Assembly: GCA_964035545.1 (NCBI GenBank)
Contig: OZ037770.1
Coordinates: 13,594,642 to 13,658,641, forward strand
Reading direction: 5' to 3'
From: Bugula neritina
Taxonomy: Eukaryota > Bryozoa > Gymnolaemata > Cheilostomatida > Bugulidae
Length of the DNA: 64,000 nt
The position numbers and the translations under genes were made by a program. Numbering within the stretch: the first letter of the stretch is position 1; each line of letters opens with the position of its first letter. Shown here one piece after another: positions 40,664-51,853 of the stretch. The notes below the pieces were generated by a model, which saw only the letters and a program-made list of their open reading frames with translations, made no database searches and was not told where the DNA came from.

Positions 40664-41679
40664 AGAGCTCAAATTAGCATGTTGATGGCAGTCTATTTCT
40701 ACAATAACATGAAATTGTGTTTATTGTTCGTATCTAATTCTTCATGGCCCTTATAGCTGATTGTTCTCGTTGACAGAGTGCTATTGTAAGGTCCACTTTG
40801 CTGTAGAATTGTGGGTTTTTGAATATGTTGAGTTCTAAAATTCCTCTTAAAGCCACAAATGTTTGAATTTCATCTACATTTTAAATATTAGGTTACAACA
40901 AAGCTGTAACAGCTGAAGAAAAGTGTTCACCCATTTTAACCTTATAAGCGGTGAAGTTTCGTTTCAAGCTTATCGGACTTGTTTTTCTAATGCAAAGTTG
41001 ATATTCAATGGATGTTTATCGAATTTTAAGTTGTTTGTTAAAAAAATGGCTTTGGGAGACAAGTCGAAGATGTGCTGGAACCAATTTTGTATCGCTTAGC
41101 ATCTTAGCGGAGAGCCCTAACTAATCGAGCAATAATGCTGTACTAACAGCTCGTTATAAGGTCAATAGCTTTAGGCTATTCGCTCCATTGAGTTTATTTA
41201 TTGACCTGTGAATGTCCTTAGCAATCAACCAATAAGACGCGAGCACCCGTAACTGATTCCACAGTCCTGCAGAAGCACGTTTATCACTAGAGTCGTAAGA
41301 TTTTATTCCAACGGTCGTCAGTTAGTTGCCAGCTTGTTAATTCAGTATTCACACAATTCTGCATCTAATTTCCTCTCTGCCTAGGGGTGAGTATTGCCTA
41401 CTAACTAGCCGCTTCTATATCTTTTTGTGGTTATAGGTCACCCTCTTGGTTTTCATTGCCCATCATTATACTTATACTTAAGTTATACTTATAGTTATTG
41501 ACTGTAATTGCAGTTGAGTAAGTGTTAGACTTAGAGTTAGTGTAAAACTCTACAAGTATAACTATAAGTGATAAGTTAAAGTAAATTTAATTACTAATAA
41601 GTATTAGTCTACTACTATAAGCAATAGTATCCGTATGAATTAGGTTATACTTATAAAAGTAGTCAAAGTGATAGAAAGC

Positions 41680-41760
41680 AGCTGTGGTCTGGTGGTTAGA
41701 GCACTTGCTTAGTAAACACAAGGTGAAGGTCAGTGGCAATGGCATCACTGGCATGAAATT
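41680..41760 (+). mobile_element. Truncated tRNA-derived SINE
   Basis: The head GTGGTCTGGTGGTTAGAGCA followed by CTTGCTTAGTAAACACAAGG matches the head of the SINE at 12238-12424 (minus strand there). The body is mostly missing or diverged. Confidence 0.6.
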
Positions 41761-43685
41761 GAATCCAGTGAATGTAATGCGTGATGGTAAAACTCGAAAC
41801 TGAAAGTGAAAGGGCATTCAGTTTCACCATTCACTTTCAGCCATAACCACAATTGCTCCTTAGCCACAATAAAAAACAACACTTCAGTTTTTCCATCGAA
41901 ATTTGTCACAGAAAAGTGAGTTTTATAACCATAATGAATATCAATATGATGCAGTTCAAGTCTCACATTTATTTTTTAATAAAATGATTCAAGCATTCAT
42001 TTCAGTTGCCTTCTCATTGTTGTTTCGGTCAGAAAAGCTCAAGCTAATTTCTCCATTTGGTAATGAGTGTATTCATTTACTTCAACCGTCTTGAGTTCAA
42101 GATTATCACAATGACTATGAGTATGATTGTAACAATCACAAGATGAATGTCAAAGGAAACGTTTGCAGTTGTCTACTCTCTGTTGGCTAGGCTTGGTACC
42201 GTATGGCGATCTTTATCTTCAGTTACTTCCTGTTTCCTAGGGTATTTATAGACAGGAACAACCGACATGTAGCTAGTACACTTGTCTGTCCATGGGGTCT
42301 AGTCTGAGCTCCAACTTATTGATGTTTTGCTTTGACCTTTGAATAGTTTTAGCCTCAGTCCAGCTTGTCAAGTCTAATGAGGAGTTTAGGCTAATCTTCG
42401 TTATTTATGTTAGATGTATATTCTTGTTGCTAAATTGGTTTCTCTGTCAAGTTGTAGCTGTTCGACTTTCATCAAAAAAAGTTATTTATTGGAGGGGACA
42501 ATTCCTAAAACTGGCTTTTAAATTTGTAAATATTGTTACAAAAGGAACCATTTTCTCAGCATTGCTAAGTTATAAAAGTGTTGGTCCAAGTTGACTTCAT
42601 CGAATTACGTTTTTGTTTTCAGGAGAAGTTATAAATCACTTGGTTAAATCGTGATGTGTTTATCCCTTTGTAAATGGCTTTGTTTAGTTCAAAGTGCAGA
42701 AGGGAAAATGACCCTATTCTAGTTGGAAAAGCCCTCATTATTTAGCCTTTGATGCAGTTTCTTCAAAGGCTATATTTGAACAAACCACTTTCATTTCATT
42801 TCTAGATCTGAAAATTAAACTTTCCAAGCAGCTGCAAAACATTGAACTAGTTAAACTACACTATCTTGTTGATAAAGCTCATTCTTTTCATGTTTTGCTG
42901 TTTTGGTATCATTTCTAAACCCTCTTGAATCTAGATGAGGGAAGGGCTTTGGGAATCTCAACTCACTTGGGGTTGCCAGGTTTCCATCGTGAAAATTCAG
43001 CAGAAATAGGGGAAGCTGTACATTACTCCCTCACTGGCATATGCTTATCAGACAGCTGTTTCTAGAATGTTAAAAAATATAATCTAGCAGTATTATAATT
43101 CAATTGTGAAAAGTGAATGGGGCCAAAGTTTGCACTTGGAGTGTACTAACCAGTCCACTTTCCAGTCTGGAGTCTAAAGGGACCTAGTAGCAGGGACGAA
43201 TACTAATCCCTTCAGTTGAATTCACTTTTTTAATACAATAAACTGGCCATATACTAGGATAACTATAATAATTCGCAGCAGTATGCCATTAGAGATACTA
43301 ATTTCACTTTCATTTTAATCCTGCAGCTGCCATTGTTAGTGCTGTGTTCATTTGTCAACCTCAGACTCTGGCTGTCACCTTGTGGTTGTCTAGTGTGTCT
43401 TATGGTCTTTCTGCTATGCTGTGTCTACATTATACTATACTGTAGAATGTAGATAATATATAACACTGTAACTAATATATAACACTGTAACTAATATATA
43501 ACACTGTAGATACGAAACACTGTATACATATATAATGTTGTAGATACCTTATATAATATCTACAAGACAGTAGATGATACAGGGCAGTTGATATAGAATA
43601 TAGCATACTCTGTATAATAGAATCACATTAGACCAACTATCTAATGCTATGTTGTACATTGTATTAGCTTAAAATCGACTGTTCA

Positions 43686-43842
43686 TGTGCATGTCAGACT
43701 ACAGTCGAAACTGAACTGTGAACGCATGCAGAAAATTGACAGTTGCGATCAGAAATCAGACAGTTGTGACGTCACAGAGTTCAACGTTTAGCCTCGAAAA
43801 ACTCGTTCACAGTTCAGTTTCAACTATAGTCTGTCATGCACA
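43686..43842. mobile_element. 157-base MITE with 39-base terminal inverted repeats
   Basis: The left arm 43686-43724 and the right arm 43804-43842 are reverse complements with about four mismatches (shared core GAAACTGAACTGTGAACG). It ends about 200 bases upstream of the RXR start codon. The central part contains the palindrome TGACGTCA (43767-43774), the consensus CREB/ATF site. No open frame. Confidence 0.75.
43767..43774. promoter_or_regulatory. CRE-like palindrome upstream of RXR
   Basis: A perfect TGACGTCA octamer about 270 bases before the RXR ATG, inside the MITE. The match to the CREB/ATF consensus is exact; use as an element is inference. Confidence 0.35.
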
Positions 43843-44046
43843 TTAGAACTTCATTTTCTACCAAAAGTTTATTTTCTTCATTCAGTTTAAAGTTTTCCTC
43901 CATTTTCTTGTACAACAGAACCCCTGCACCTTAGGTAACTTCCTACTTTTCTCATCTCTGTTCAAATGGCTGGCATAATATTCTTTTGCATGTTCCAGAC
44001 CTTTCCTTGATATCTGGCTACTGAGTGGGTAGACTTAGCTCCTAGG

Positions 44047-47000
44047 ATGATGAATGGAGCGCCGGGTGGGCACGGGCCTGGACTGCCCCATGATATGAAG
44101 CCAGACCTCAGTCACATTCACAGCATGATGCAGCAGCAGCACGCCATGAACGCCATAACCCAGCAGGGTTACTACTACCCCATGTCAACGAACTCCCCCA
44201 CCGGTATACTGCATAGCCCGGTGTCTAGCATAGGATCTGCAGGTAAGTTGGCATACTGCATAGCCCGGTGTCTAGCATAGCATCTGCAGGTAGGTTGGCA
44301 CACTGCATAGCCCGGTGTCTAGCATAGCATCTGCAGGTAGGTTGGCATACTGCATAGCCCGGTGTCTAGCATAGGACCTGCAGGTAGGTTGGCATACTGC
44401 ATAGCCCGGTGTCTAGCATAGCATCTGCAGGTAGGTTGGCATACTGCATAGCCCGGTGTCTAGCATAGGATCTGCAGGTAAGTTGGCATACTGCATAGCC
44501 CGGTGTCTAGCATAGCATCTGCAGGTAGGTACTGCTGGTACTTCTATTGTCCCATAAATAACCTCCGTCTACTCTTTTCCTGAGCATCTCTTCAGTCTCT
44601 ACCTTCTGCTTCATTCAAGAACTGCCTGGATGTGCAAGTGAAACTGTTACAGTATTTCACACGTGTGCAAGTTTAGTGTTTTTGGCTAAAGATTGACTGG
44701 AAAAGTTGAACCCTGTGTTTACTTTATTCACTTTGATGTCTCAACTGATATCATTTGACGTCTAAACATACCCTCATTAAATTTTAATGTACTAAAGCAT
44801 GGTGTGCCTAGGAGGGGGATACAGAAGGGAGTGGATACCAGACAACATACTAGATAGCTTGCCCAGCTTAAAATGTCACTTAATGTGTCATCAAATTGTA
44901 GCAGTTGGCTTAAAATCAGTACAGGAAACACACATAAAAATGTAATTAAAGGAATGGCTAGGTTTCCAGCCCTTCTGTAAGGGATTGAATAAAACTGTGT
45001 GATATATAAAGTTCATTCGTTTTTGTCTCACGGTCCCATAACTGCCAGACATTCTAATACTCCACCACTCCAGCCACACATCGACTAGTAGAGTAAGTTT
45101 TTACTGCTGTGTAAATGTAGATGTGGTCTCATCCTATCGTATGCCCTTAGTGAGCACATTCCAGAAACATTGCTATTTCATAACTGATACACAATCGGTT
45201 GACTTTCATTAAAATCTCCACCATCATTATAATTGATGAGGCAACTGAGTGTAGCCATTGGACCCGTTGGCCAACGCAACTACTTCACTGTAATTAATAA
45301 TGTATTTGTAATACTTGTTTCGTAGGGCTAGTGCACACTTGGGCTTTTGTTGTGTGACTGCGCCAGCATAAATCATTCTACTACTTGAAATTTTATTGTT
45401 ATGTTATTAACCGCACGTTGAACAGGTCCTGACCTCGGACATATAATATTATATTGAAGTTGAATTCCCATTTCAATACCACAAGATCGTTCTTGTACTG
45501 TTGGCCCAGCAAGCCACTGAAATGATAGGAGGACTCTAACAGAGCTCTGTGTTGGCTCTTTACTCCTTCGAGTGACTTGCAATTTCCTCTAAATAATTGG
45601 CACATGCCCCAGCTTATCTTCAATGCAATCACTTTATGTAAAAAAAACTGGTAGAACCTGGTATCTATTTTTATCTGCTTATAGCTGGGTACATCTTGTA
45701 ATCAAATTGTAGGATAACCACAATAAAAACAAGTTTACTACCATCTTTATTCGACCCTCTACCCACATGCTTGATGTACATACAGTTGAACCGTGTTTGT
45801 TGTGCCCAGTTCCCTAAGTCCAGATGGTTTTAATATGTTGGTTGATTTGCATGGTTGTTCAATGTGTTATAATTCATGTTAGTTGTAACTATGGTAGTAG
45901 TTGCCTGGGTGTCTTGGTTTCAGTGATGTAAATTTTTGTTTATTATTTCTAGTTTGACATTTAAGTTTGGGACAAGATTGCTAGATTTCATAGTCTGACA
46001 ACAACGTGACACTGTTTCACTAGAAATAAGTTTATTAGAAAAATAGTAGTAGTAGTAGTAGTAGTAGTAGTAGCAGTAGCAGTAGTATTAGTAGTACTGC
46101 ATAATAGTAGTAGTAGTAATAGTACGACTAATACTGCTACTAGCAGTATTAGTAGTAGCAGTATTAGTAATAGTAGTATTAGTAGTAGCAGCAGAAGACA
46201 AATTTTAGCTATCAGTCCAAAATACAACTTGTAGATATAAATAAAGAACTTGGGCTTTAGAAATGTTTTGGCTGCTGCAGCTGTACAGTGGGTAGTTGAG
46301 TGACAGTCTCTCTTCAATCTGGCAGGTTCAGATGGTTTTATTGTATAGTTGATTAATCTCCCTCCCACTTTACCTTTCTATCTCACTCACTCACTGCCAG
46401 TCTTCTCACTCACTCTAATTCACTCTCACTCACTTACTGGCAGTCCCACACTCTCTCTCTAATTCACTCTCACTCACTTACTGGCAGTCTCACACTCATC
46501 CAAAAGTGCAGGTAGGTTCTATAGTGGTGTACAACAACAGTAGTGTATAACAACAGTGATATAACAACAGTGATATATTATCTGTTTGCAGGACTCTACT
46601 CCCCCCTAGAATCTCCCCTTTCCTCCCCCCTCAGCACCACCAGCTCTGTGGGTTCAGTGAAACACATCTGCCAGATCTGTGGAGACAAGGCTAGTGGCAA
46701 GCATTACGGTGTCTACAGGTACGTTACCTCTCTCTCTGTGTACTCTCTGTGTACTCTCTACATGAAAGTAAGTAGTGCTGCACAGCAAGTGCTCCTCCCA
46801 ACTACCCATTGGGAGTTGTATCCTCCTTCATCAAACAGACGATAGTTTCTCTCATAGATGAGTCAAGGCTACCCTGAATCTAGGCAAACTAGGTCACGGT
46901 AGTGCCCTCTGGTGGCTATCTTTATGTAGTAACTTTGTATGACTCATCAAGTGGCAAGCAACCAGATTTCACTACAGCTTCTCAGTTGAAGGAAAATATT

Positions 47001-50000
47001 AGCTATAAGTAGTCTTGTGTTAGAGGATTAAATTGAAAGAGCATAGAAAGAAGTCGCATAAGATTTGTTGGGGCACTTGCTACTACCTTGTAACATAATA
47101 AAACAGCTCTAGGGTTGTTTACTTGCACTGCTTGTTTGTTTGGTGGTTACATAACTTTAGCTTTCATTGTGCATTGTCCACCTGCAGCATGGGAGAGGGG
47201 GATGTAACAGTTGACTTGCTTTGCATTTATACTAAGCGGACATCCATTAGTGCTGCTCAAGAGCTCATTAAAAGACAATGTCATTGCAGAGAAATTTAAA
47301 AGCTTAGGATAGTGTTCTGAAACTTCTTCAACATTCTAGAAAATATAATGTGTATGCAAAGTTTAGTGGAAATATAATTAAAAAATAGTATTTGCAAGTT
47401 TAGTAGAAAAGTATGACTCCATAACGCAGAATTATTGTCTTGGTTTTTTTCAACATTAAAGATCTATGGAAATATGCTTACTTTGCAGTTAAAGAGTTGT
47501 AATCCCAACATATTTTGTATTCTAGCTGCGAGGGATGCAAGGGCTTCTTCAAGAGAACTGTGCGCAAAGATCTGACCTACGCATGCCGAGACGAGAAGTC
47601 ATGTGTGGTGGACAAGAGACAGCGAAACCGCTGCCAATACTGTAGATACATGAAGTGTCTGGCACAGGGCATGAAACGGGACGGTTAGTATACCCCCTTC
47701 CAAACATGTAGCACTGAGGCTACACATAATATGGTCCTCGTTTTATATTCAGAATTCAAACTGTGTGCTCAATGATTTTACTCCCGGAATATTATACTCA
47801 TAGTATATACATGTTGATATAGGGAGCAGCCATGGTCTATACCCTAGGGGTTAGAGTGTTTGGCTTACCAATCACAGTCATATGTCTGATCCCCAATAAA
47901 GGCCATTGATGATGTTAGGAAGAGCATTTAGTCATAAGTCCTTAGCCGTGTTTTATAAAAACAAACCCTTTCCATCAGGGTTTTTCTAGTGAGAGTACGG
48001 ACTATAAAATTGCGTAAGCTTTCATGTAAATGCCAATATTGCAGCTCAAAAACGCACTTTTTTGTCGAGTTTTGGGAGTTGTCAGACCAAGTTTAGTTAG
48101 TCTCTGCAATCCCTTTGTTCTCTGTAGCTGTGCTTAGCAGTGATCCAAAGTCCAACAGTCACGGAGATGGGGGTCGTCATGAGGCAGACTCGCACCAAGA
48201 TGACATGCCGATGGAGAGACTGCTGGAGGCGGAGATGGCCTCCGACCCTCTCACCAACAAGTTCCTGGAGGGCAGCTTCAGCGGTTACTTGACAGCGCAG
48301 AGTAAAGGTTTAGACGCTGGAGACCAGGTGAGATGTGCACAAACAGCGGTAAACCTATGAGTGGCTTCTCCTATTTGAAACAGGAAGAGTAAAAGTGTTA
48401 CCTTGTTTTTTTGTGTGCAAAGCTCCAGTTACTTTTATGTGACTTTGATATTCATCTCACGGGACTTGCTGGCTGTTTTAGTTTGATCTTGCTAAACCCT
48501 CACAACTTACGATAAGTATTCTTGTCTCTCTTCTGTCTGTCTTACTCCAATTCCACTGAGAGCTAGGCACTAGTTTGGTGTGTGGAGCAGTCAAGTGGTT
48601 CATATGGCGTATATTTGGCAGTTGTCTTCTCTGACTTGCTGACATGTTACCCTTTGTCTGTGAATGGTTATTGTCTTCTCCTAGTTTCACAGTATTCTTT
48701 CTCTCTGTCATTATATTCTTAGTTTTATTGACATGCAACCAAGTTAGCAGTTGTTTTTCCCTTGCATTCAACTGTTCAAGTTTCAAACTTTTATTAACTT
48801 CTCTCTCAATTCTATCTTATTACTCGGAAAATCTGTCAAACTTTAGAAATCAACAGCCCAAAGATAATCTACAAGTTATTTTAGCCACTCTGAAATTCAG
48901 CTGAACGTTCACTCAATGAATCTTGTAATGCGACAAAGATGGCCGACTTTAGTCTCTATCTTTATAACCACTTTATAACTTGGTTCTTTGCATGTAACCA
49001 CCGGAATAGTTGTATGCCTTCTGTCCAAGCTCTTTCTTGGCTACAGCTATAGGGTGCTGTCTTGATTGCCACTCTATCTTACAAAGTAGTTGGTATACTC
49101 TATCTCTCAATAATTGTTACTGTGACATCCGATAATGGTTACTGTATCAGCTGATAATTGTTGCTGCGTCAGCACGGATGCTGGATGCTGTTTGGCACGG
49201 ATGCCTATGTATTGTGATTCACTTAATGAAGGGTGAATGGATGTAGGACACAGATGCAGGCCACAACTCTATTTTTGTCTATTGCCAACAGTATATTTTC
49301 TAAGTTAGACCTCATTCATACTTAGACTCATACTCATACTTATACTCATACTTGTACTCATACTTGTACTGTAACTGTACTGTAACTGTACTGTAACCTA
49401 TAACCATGAAAATTGCAAACATATTGTTAACTTAACATTAATTACATAGCTGACAAAAACATTTAGTTAATGAAGTTAAAAACAAAAGATAATATTATAC
49501 TTGATACTTACAATTATTTTGACAATTGAGTATAGATTGCCTGCATCTTTAGCAGGAGGAAAATTGAGCTACACTGACTCATCGATCAAAAACTGTCAGT
49601 AAATAGCTATCGCGAAAGCTTTCACAAATAGCTTTCGGTACACAATGGTTTTTTGGAAAGCTGCCAAAAAGCCACTGCAACAGTCTCTCTCTAACTGAAT
49701 GATTCTATAAGCAGCTTCGAGTAGTTTAGGATTCTTGAGTTTGGAGTTGAAACTTGAAACCCCAACTTCAAACTTTAGAATCCTAAACTACTTTACTCCT
49801 TCACCTCGAACTCAGTGCTGCTTATGGAATGATTCTTATTTTTACGACTGGGTTAGCCTGTGGCCCAAGAGTTAGACTCTAAACATGTTAGTTGGTGTTT
49901 AATCAGTTTGTGTTCTTCTTTTCTACAACGAGCAGCAGGAGATGGTGACTAGCATATGCCAGGCAGCAGACAAACAACTGCTCTCATTGGTGGAGTGGGC

Positions 50001-51853
50001 CAAACGCATTCCCAGCTTTACTACGCTGCCTTTGGACGATCAAGTCACACTGCTTCGCTCAGGTATGTCCACTGATGTCTTCACATATTATATAATATTT
50101 TATTGTATCGGCTTATATTATATACTATTTTGTAGTGTTTTATGTTATCACATGGTATTTCATTTGTTGCATTACACTATATGTATTATATTATTTTGTA
50201 TTGTATTGTGTTATATTGTATTATACCACCTTATTGTTCATTATAATATAATGGATTATATTGCCTTATGGTATATTATGTAATTTTGTGTATATTCTAT
50301 TATAATACATTATAATATAGTGTAAAGTATTATATTACCTATTATTATTTTATAATGCATTGTATTATACTTTCTTATGTATATGTTATATTATGATTCA
50401 TTATATTCAAGTATAGTTTAATGTATTCTACCATCTTATTGTATATGATATTATAATGTATTATATCACCTATTAATATATTATATTCTAGTATAGTTTA
50501 ATGTATTTGTTATTGTACAGGTTGGAATGAGCTCCTTATAGCCAGTTTCTCCCACAGATCTGTCTCCATCATGGACGGCATCATTCTGGTGAACGGTCTC
50601 GTGGTACACCGAGCGTCTGCCCACCAGGCCGGTGTCGGCATGATATTTGACCGGGTGCTTACGGAGCTTGTGTCCAAGATGAGGGAGATGAACGTCGACA
50701 AAACGGAGCTCACCTGTCTCAAGGCCATCGTACTGTTCAACCCAGGTAGGTATCTATGTATATATATGTATGTGTGTATCTACATGTATATATGACTGTG
50801 TATGTCTACATGTATATATGTATGTGTGTATATCTACATGTATCTGTATGTGTGTATCGACATGCATTCTGATTACTTCCACATTCTTTCTGTACAAATC
50901 TTGCAGCTCTCTCTTATTCATTTTTTGGTGGATTTGTCCACTCTTTCTACTGTGCCTACTTGAGCTGTAGTCAATATTACACGTGATGTCTTCTGGCTAT
51001 TGTTTATTTCTGTGATAGTAAGGCTTTTGTAATAAATTAGTTGGAAACATTGTACAAACCTTTGTTCTTTTCCATGCATGTATGTACAGGTGTGTGTATG
51101 TACAGGTATGTGTATGTACAGGTATATGTATGTACAGGTATATGTATGTACAGGTATATGTATGTACAGGTATATGTATGTGCAGGTATGTCTGCGTGTA
51201 CAGATAAACTGTTTACTCCATTTAGATGCTAAGAGAGTGAACTCAGTGCAGGAGATTGAGAGACTGAGAGAGCAGGTATACGGTACTCTCGAGGAATACT
51301 GCAGGTCTACCTACAGAGATGAGCCCGGCAGGTTTGCTAAGCTCCTTCTCAGACTACCTGCCTTACGCAGTATCGGTAAGTAGTGCTACTGTCCCGCTGA
51401 AGGTCGTACTCATTGCTAATCAGTTACCTCTTCAGATAAACTATTTTCATATTACTATAGTTGTTTATATTGTAAGATCCTCCGACTCTTTTTAGCTATA
51501 GAAATACTGTGTTTCATATGATAAAGAATTCAACTTACCAAACCAGTCACTGAATTCATGTCTACAATTTATGCAAACTTCAACTATACAAATCAAGCTA
51601 TTAAGACAATGTTTTTTATTTTTACCTCTGCATTATTTTAGATTTTTGACGTTATATTGAATATTATATTGAGTAGTAAATTATGAGGTTATGTTGTGTT
51701 TACGGGTTTGTGTTACAAGAGCTGTGGAGTTGTTTCCTCTTTGCAGGTCTGAAGTGCCTTGAACATCTGTTCTTCTTCAAACTAGTTGGCGACACACCAA
51801 TTGACGACTTTCTGAAACGGTTGTTAGAGGGGCCCCACACACACCTCTCTTAG
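44047..51853 (+). CDS. RXR: Retinoid X receptor (NR2B nuclear receptor)
   Basis: Eight coding exons: 44047-44242, 46592-46718, 47526-47683, 48128-48327, 49939-50062, 50521-50745, 51226-51375, 51747-51853; 428 residues, all junctions in phase. RXR is the ligand-regulated nuclear partner of many nuclear receptors. N-terminal A/B region 1-91, rich in Met, Gln, Pro and Ser. DNA-binding domain from Cys92: [19 protein letters not shown]-box CEGCKG, second finger ending [13 protein letters not shown]. The ligand-binding domain has [45 protein letters not shown] (ligand carboxylate Arg kept) and the dimer helix [20 protein letters not shown]. Oddities: the AF-2 helix reads [11 protein letters not shown] where vertebrate RXR has FLMEMLEAP; the pocket reads IILVNG for ILLATG; the usual T-box after KRD is replaced by [10 protein letters not shown]. 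Exon 1 follows CTCCTAG, so upstream untranslated exons are likely. Confidence 0.95.
44203..44526 (+). repeat. 47-base tandem repeat made from the RXR exon-1 splice donor
   Basis: The end of RXR exon 1 plus the first intron bases (TACTGCATAGCCCGGTGTCT to TCTGCAG then GTAAGTTGG) is repeated. Donor-like CAG/GTAAGT or CAG/GTAGGT sites fall exactly every 47 bases, at 44243, 44290, 44337, 44384, 44431, 44478 and 44525. Reading past the first donor meets TAG within the first repeat, so only the first donor gives a full protein. Confidence 0.9.
46045..46195. repeat. TAG/CAG trinucleotide repeat
   Basis: Runs of TAG triplets interrupted by CAG and TAT, in RXR intron 1. A 126-codon frame on the minus strand is an artefact of this tract. 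Confidence 0.9.
46380..46500. repeat. CTCACT-rich tandem repeat
   Basis: Two to three copies of a roughly 55-base unit containing TCACTCACTTACTGGCAGTC, just before RXR exon 2. Its pyrimidine-rich composition could contribute to the acceptor environment. Confidence 0.7.
47826..47996 (+). mobile_element. tRNA-derived SINE, second near-complete copy
   Basis: Shares with the copy at 12238-12424 the head (TGGTCTA...GTTAGAG), AAAGGCCAT, GATGTTAGGAAGAGCAT, AGTCATAAGTCCTTAGCC and AAACCCTTTCCATCAGGGTT. The A and B boxes are diverged. Located in RXR intron 3. Confidence 0.75.
49195..49684 (+). repeat. Dispersed repeat, copy A
   Basis: Shares long blocks with copy B at 57780-58077: ATGCCTATGT, GAAGGGTGAATGGATG, TTGCCTGCATCTTTA, GAGGAAAATTGAGCT and AAAGCTTTCACAAA. 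Copy A carries an extra tract of ACTCATACTT/CTGTACTGTAA simple repeats. In RXR intron 4. Family unknown; no open frame. Confidence 0.7.
49698..49836. mobile_element. Foldback element (long inverted repeat)
   Basis: The left arm (AATGATTCTATAAGCAGC, then AGTAGTTTAGGATTCT, then GTTTGGAGTTGAA) is matched by its reverse complement on the right (TTCAAAC, AGAATCCTAAACTACT, GCTGCTTATGGAATGATT). Total about 139 bases with a short central loop near 49754-49759. It lies about 100 bases before RXR exon 5. Confidence 0.7.
50750..50870. repeat. TATCTACATGTATATATG minisatellite at an RXR donor
   Basis: Units of roughly 26-42 bases built from TATCTACATG, TATATATG and TATGTGTG. The array starts about five bases into the intron after RXR exon 6 (exon ends 50745). 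Confidence 0.75.
51080..51195. repeat. 14-base ATGTACAGGTATAT repeat
   Basis: Seven to eight copies of a 14-16-base unit, each containing CAGGTAT, a donor-like motif. Located 30 bases upstream of the RXR exon 7 acceptor. Confidence 0.85.

Larger units (their letters stand above)
35211..43685. other. 8.5-kb non-coding interval between divergent genes
   Basis: It separates the kinase-caspase gene (minus) from RXR (plus) and so holds both promoters. I find no supported protein exon. It contains short direct repeats of AGTATA/AGTAAC/GTAAGTGT type (35330-37300), a perfect-arm palindrome (40627-40663) and a partial SINE (41680-41760). A GC-richer stretch at 41100-41400 ends in CTGCCTAGGG then GTGAGT, which could be a 5' UTR exon of RXR; that is a guess. 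Confidence 0.5.

Noticed and set aside
45988-46368. 126-codon minus-strand frame with poly-Leu and poly-Thr
   Set aside because: Created by the TAG repeat at 46045-46195 inside RXR intron 1.
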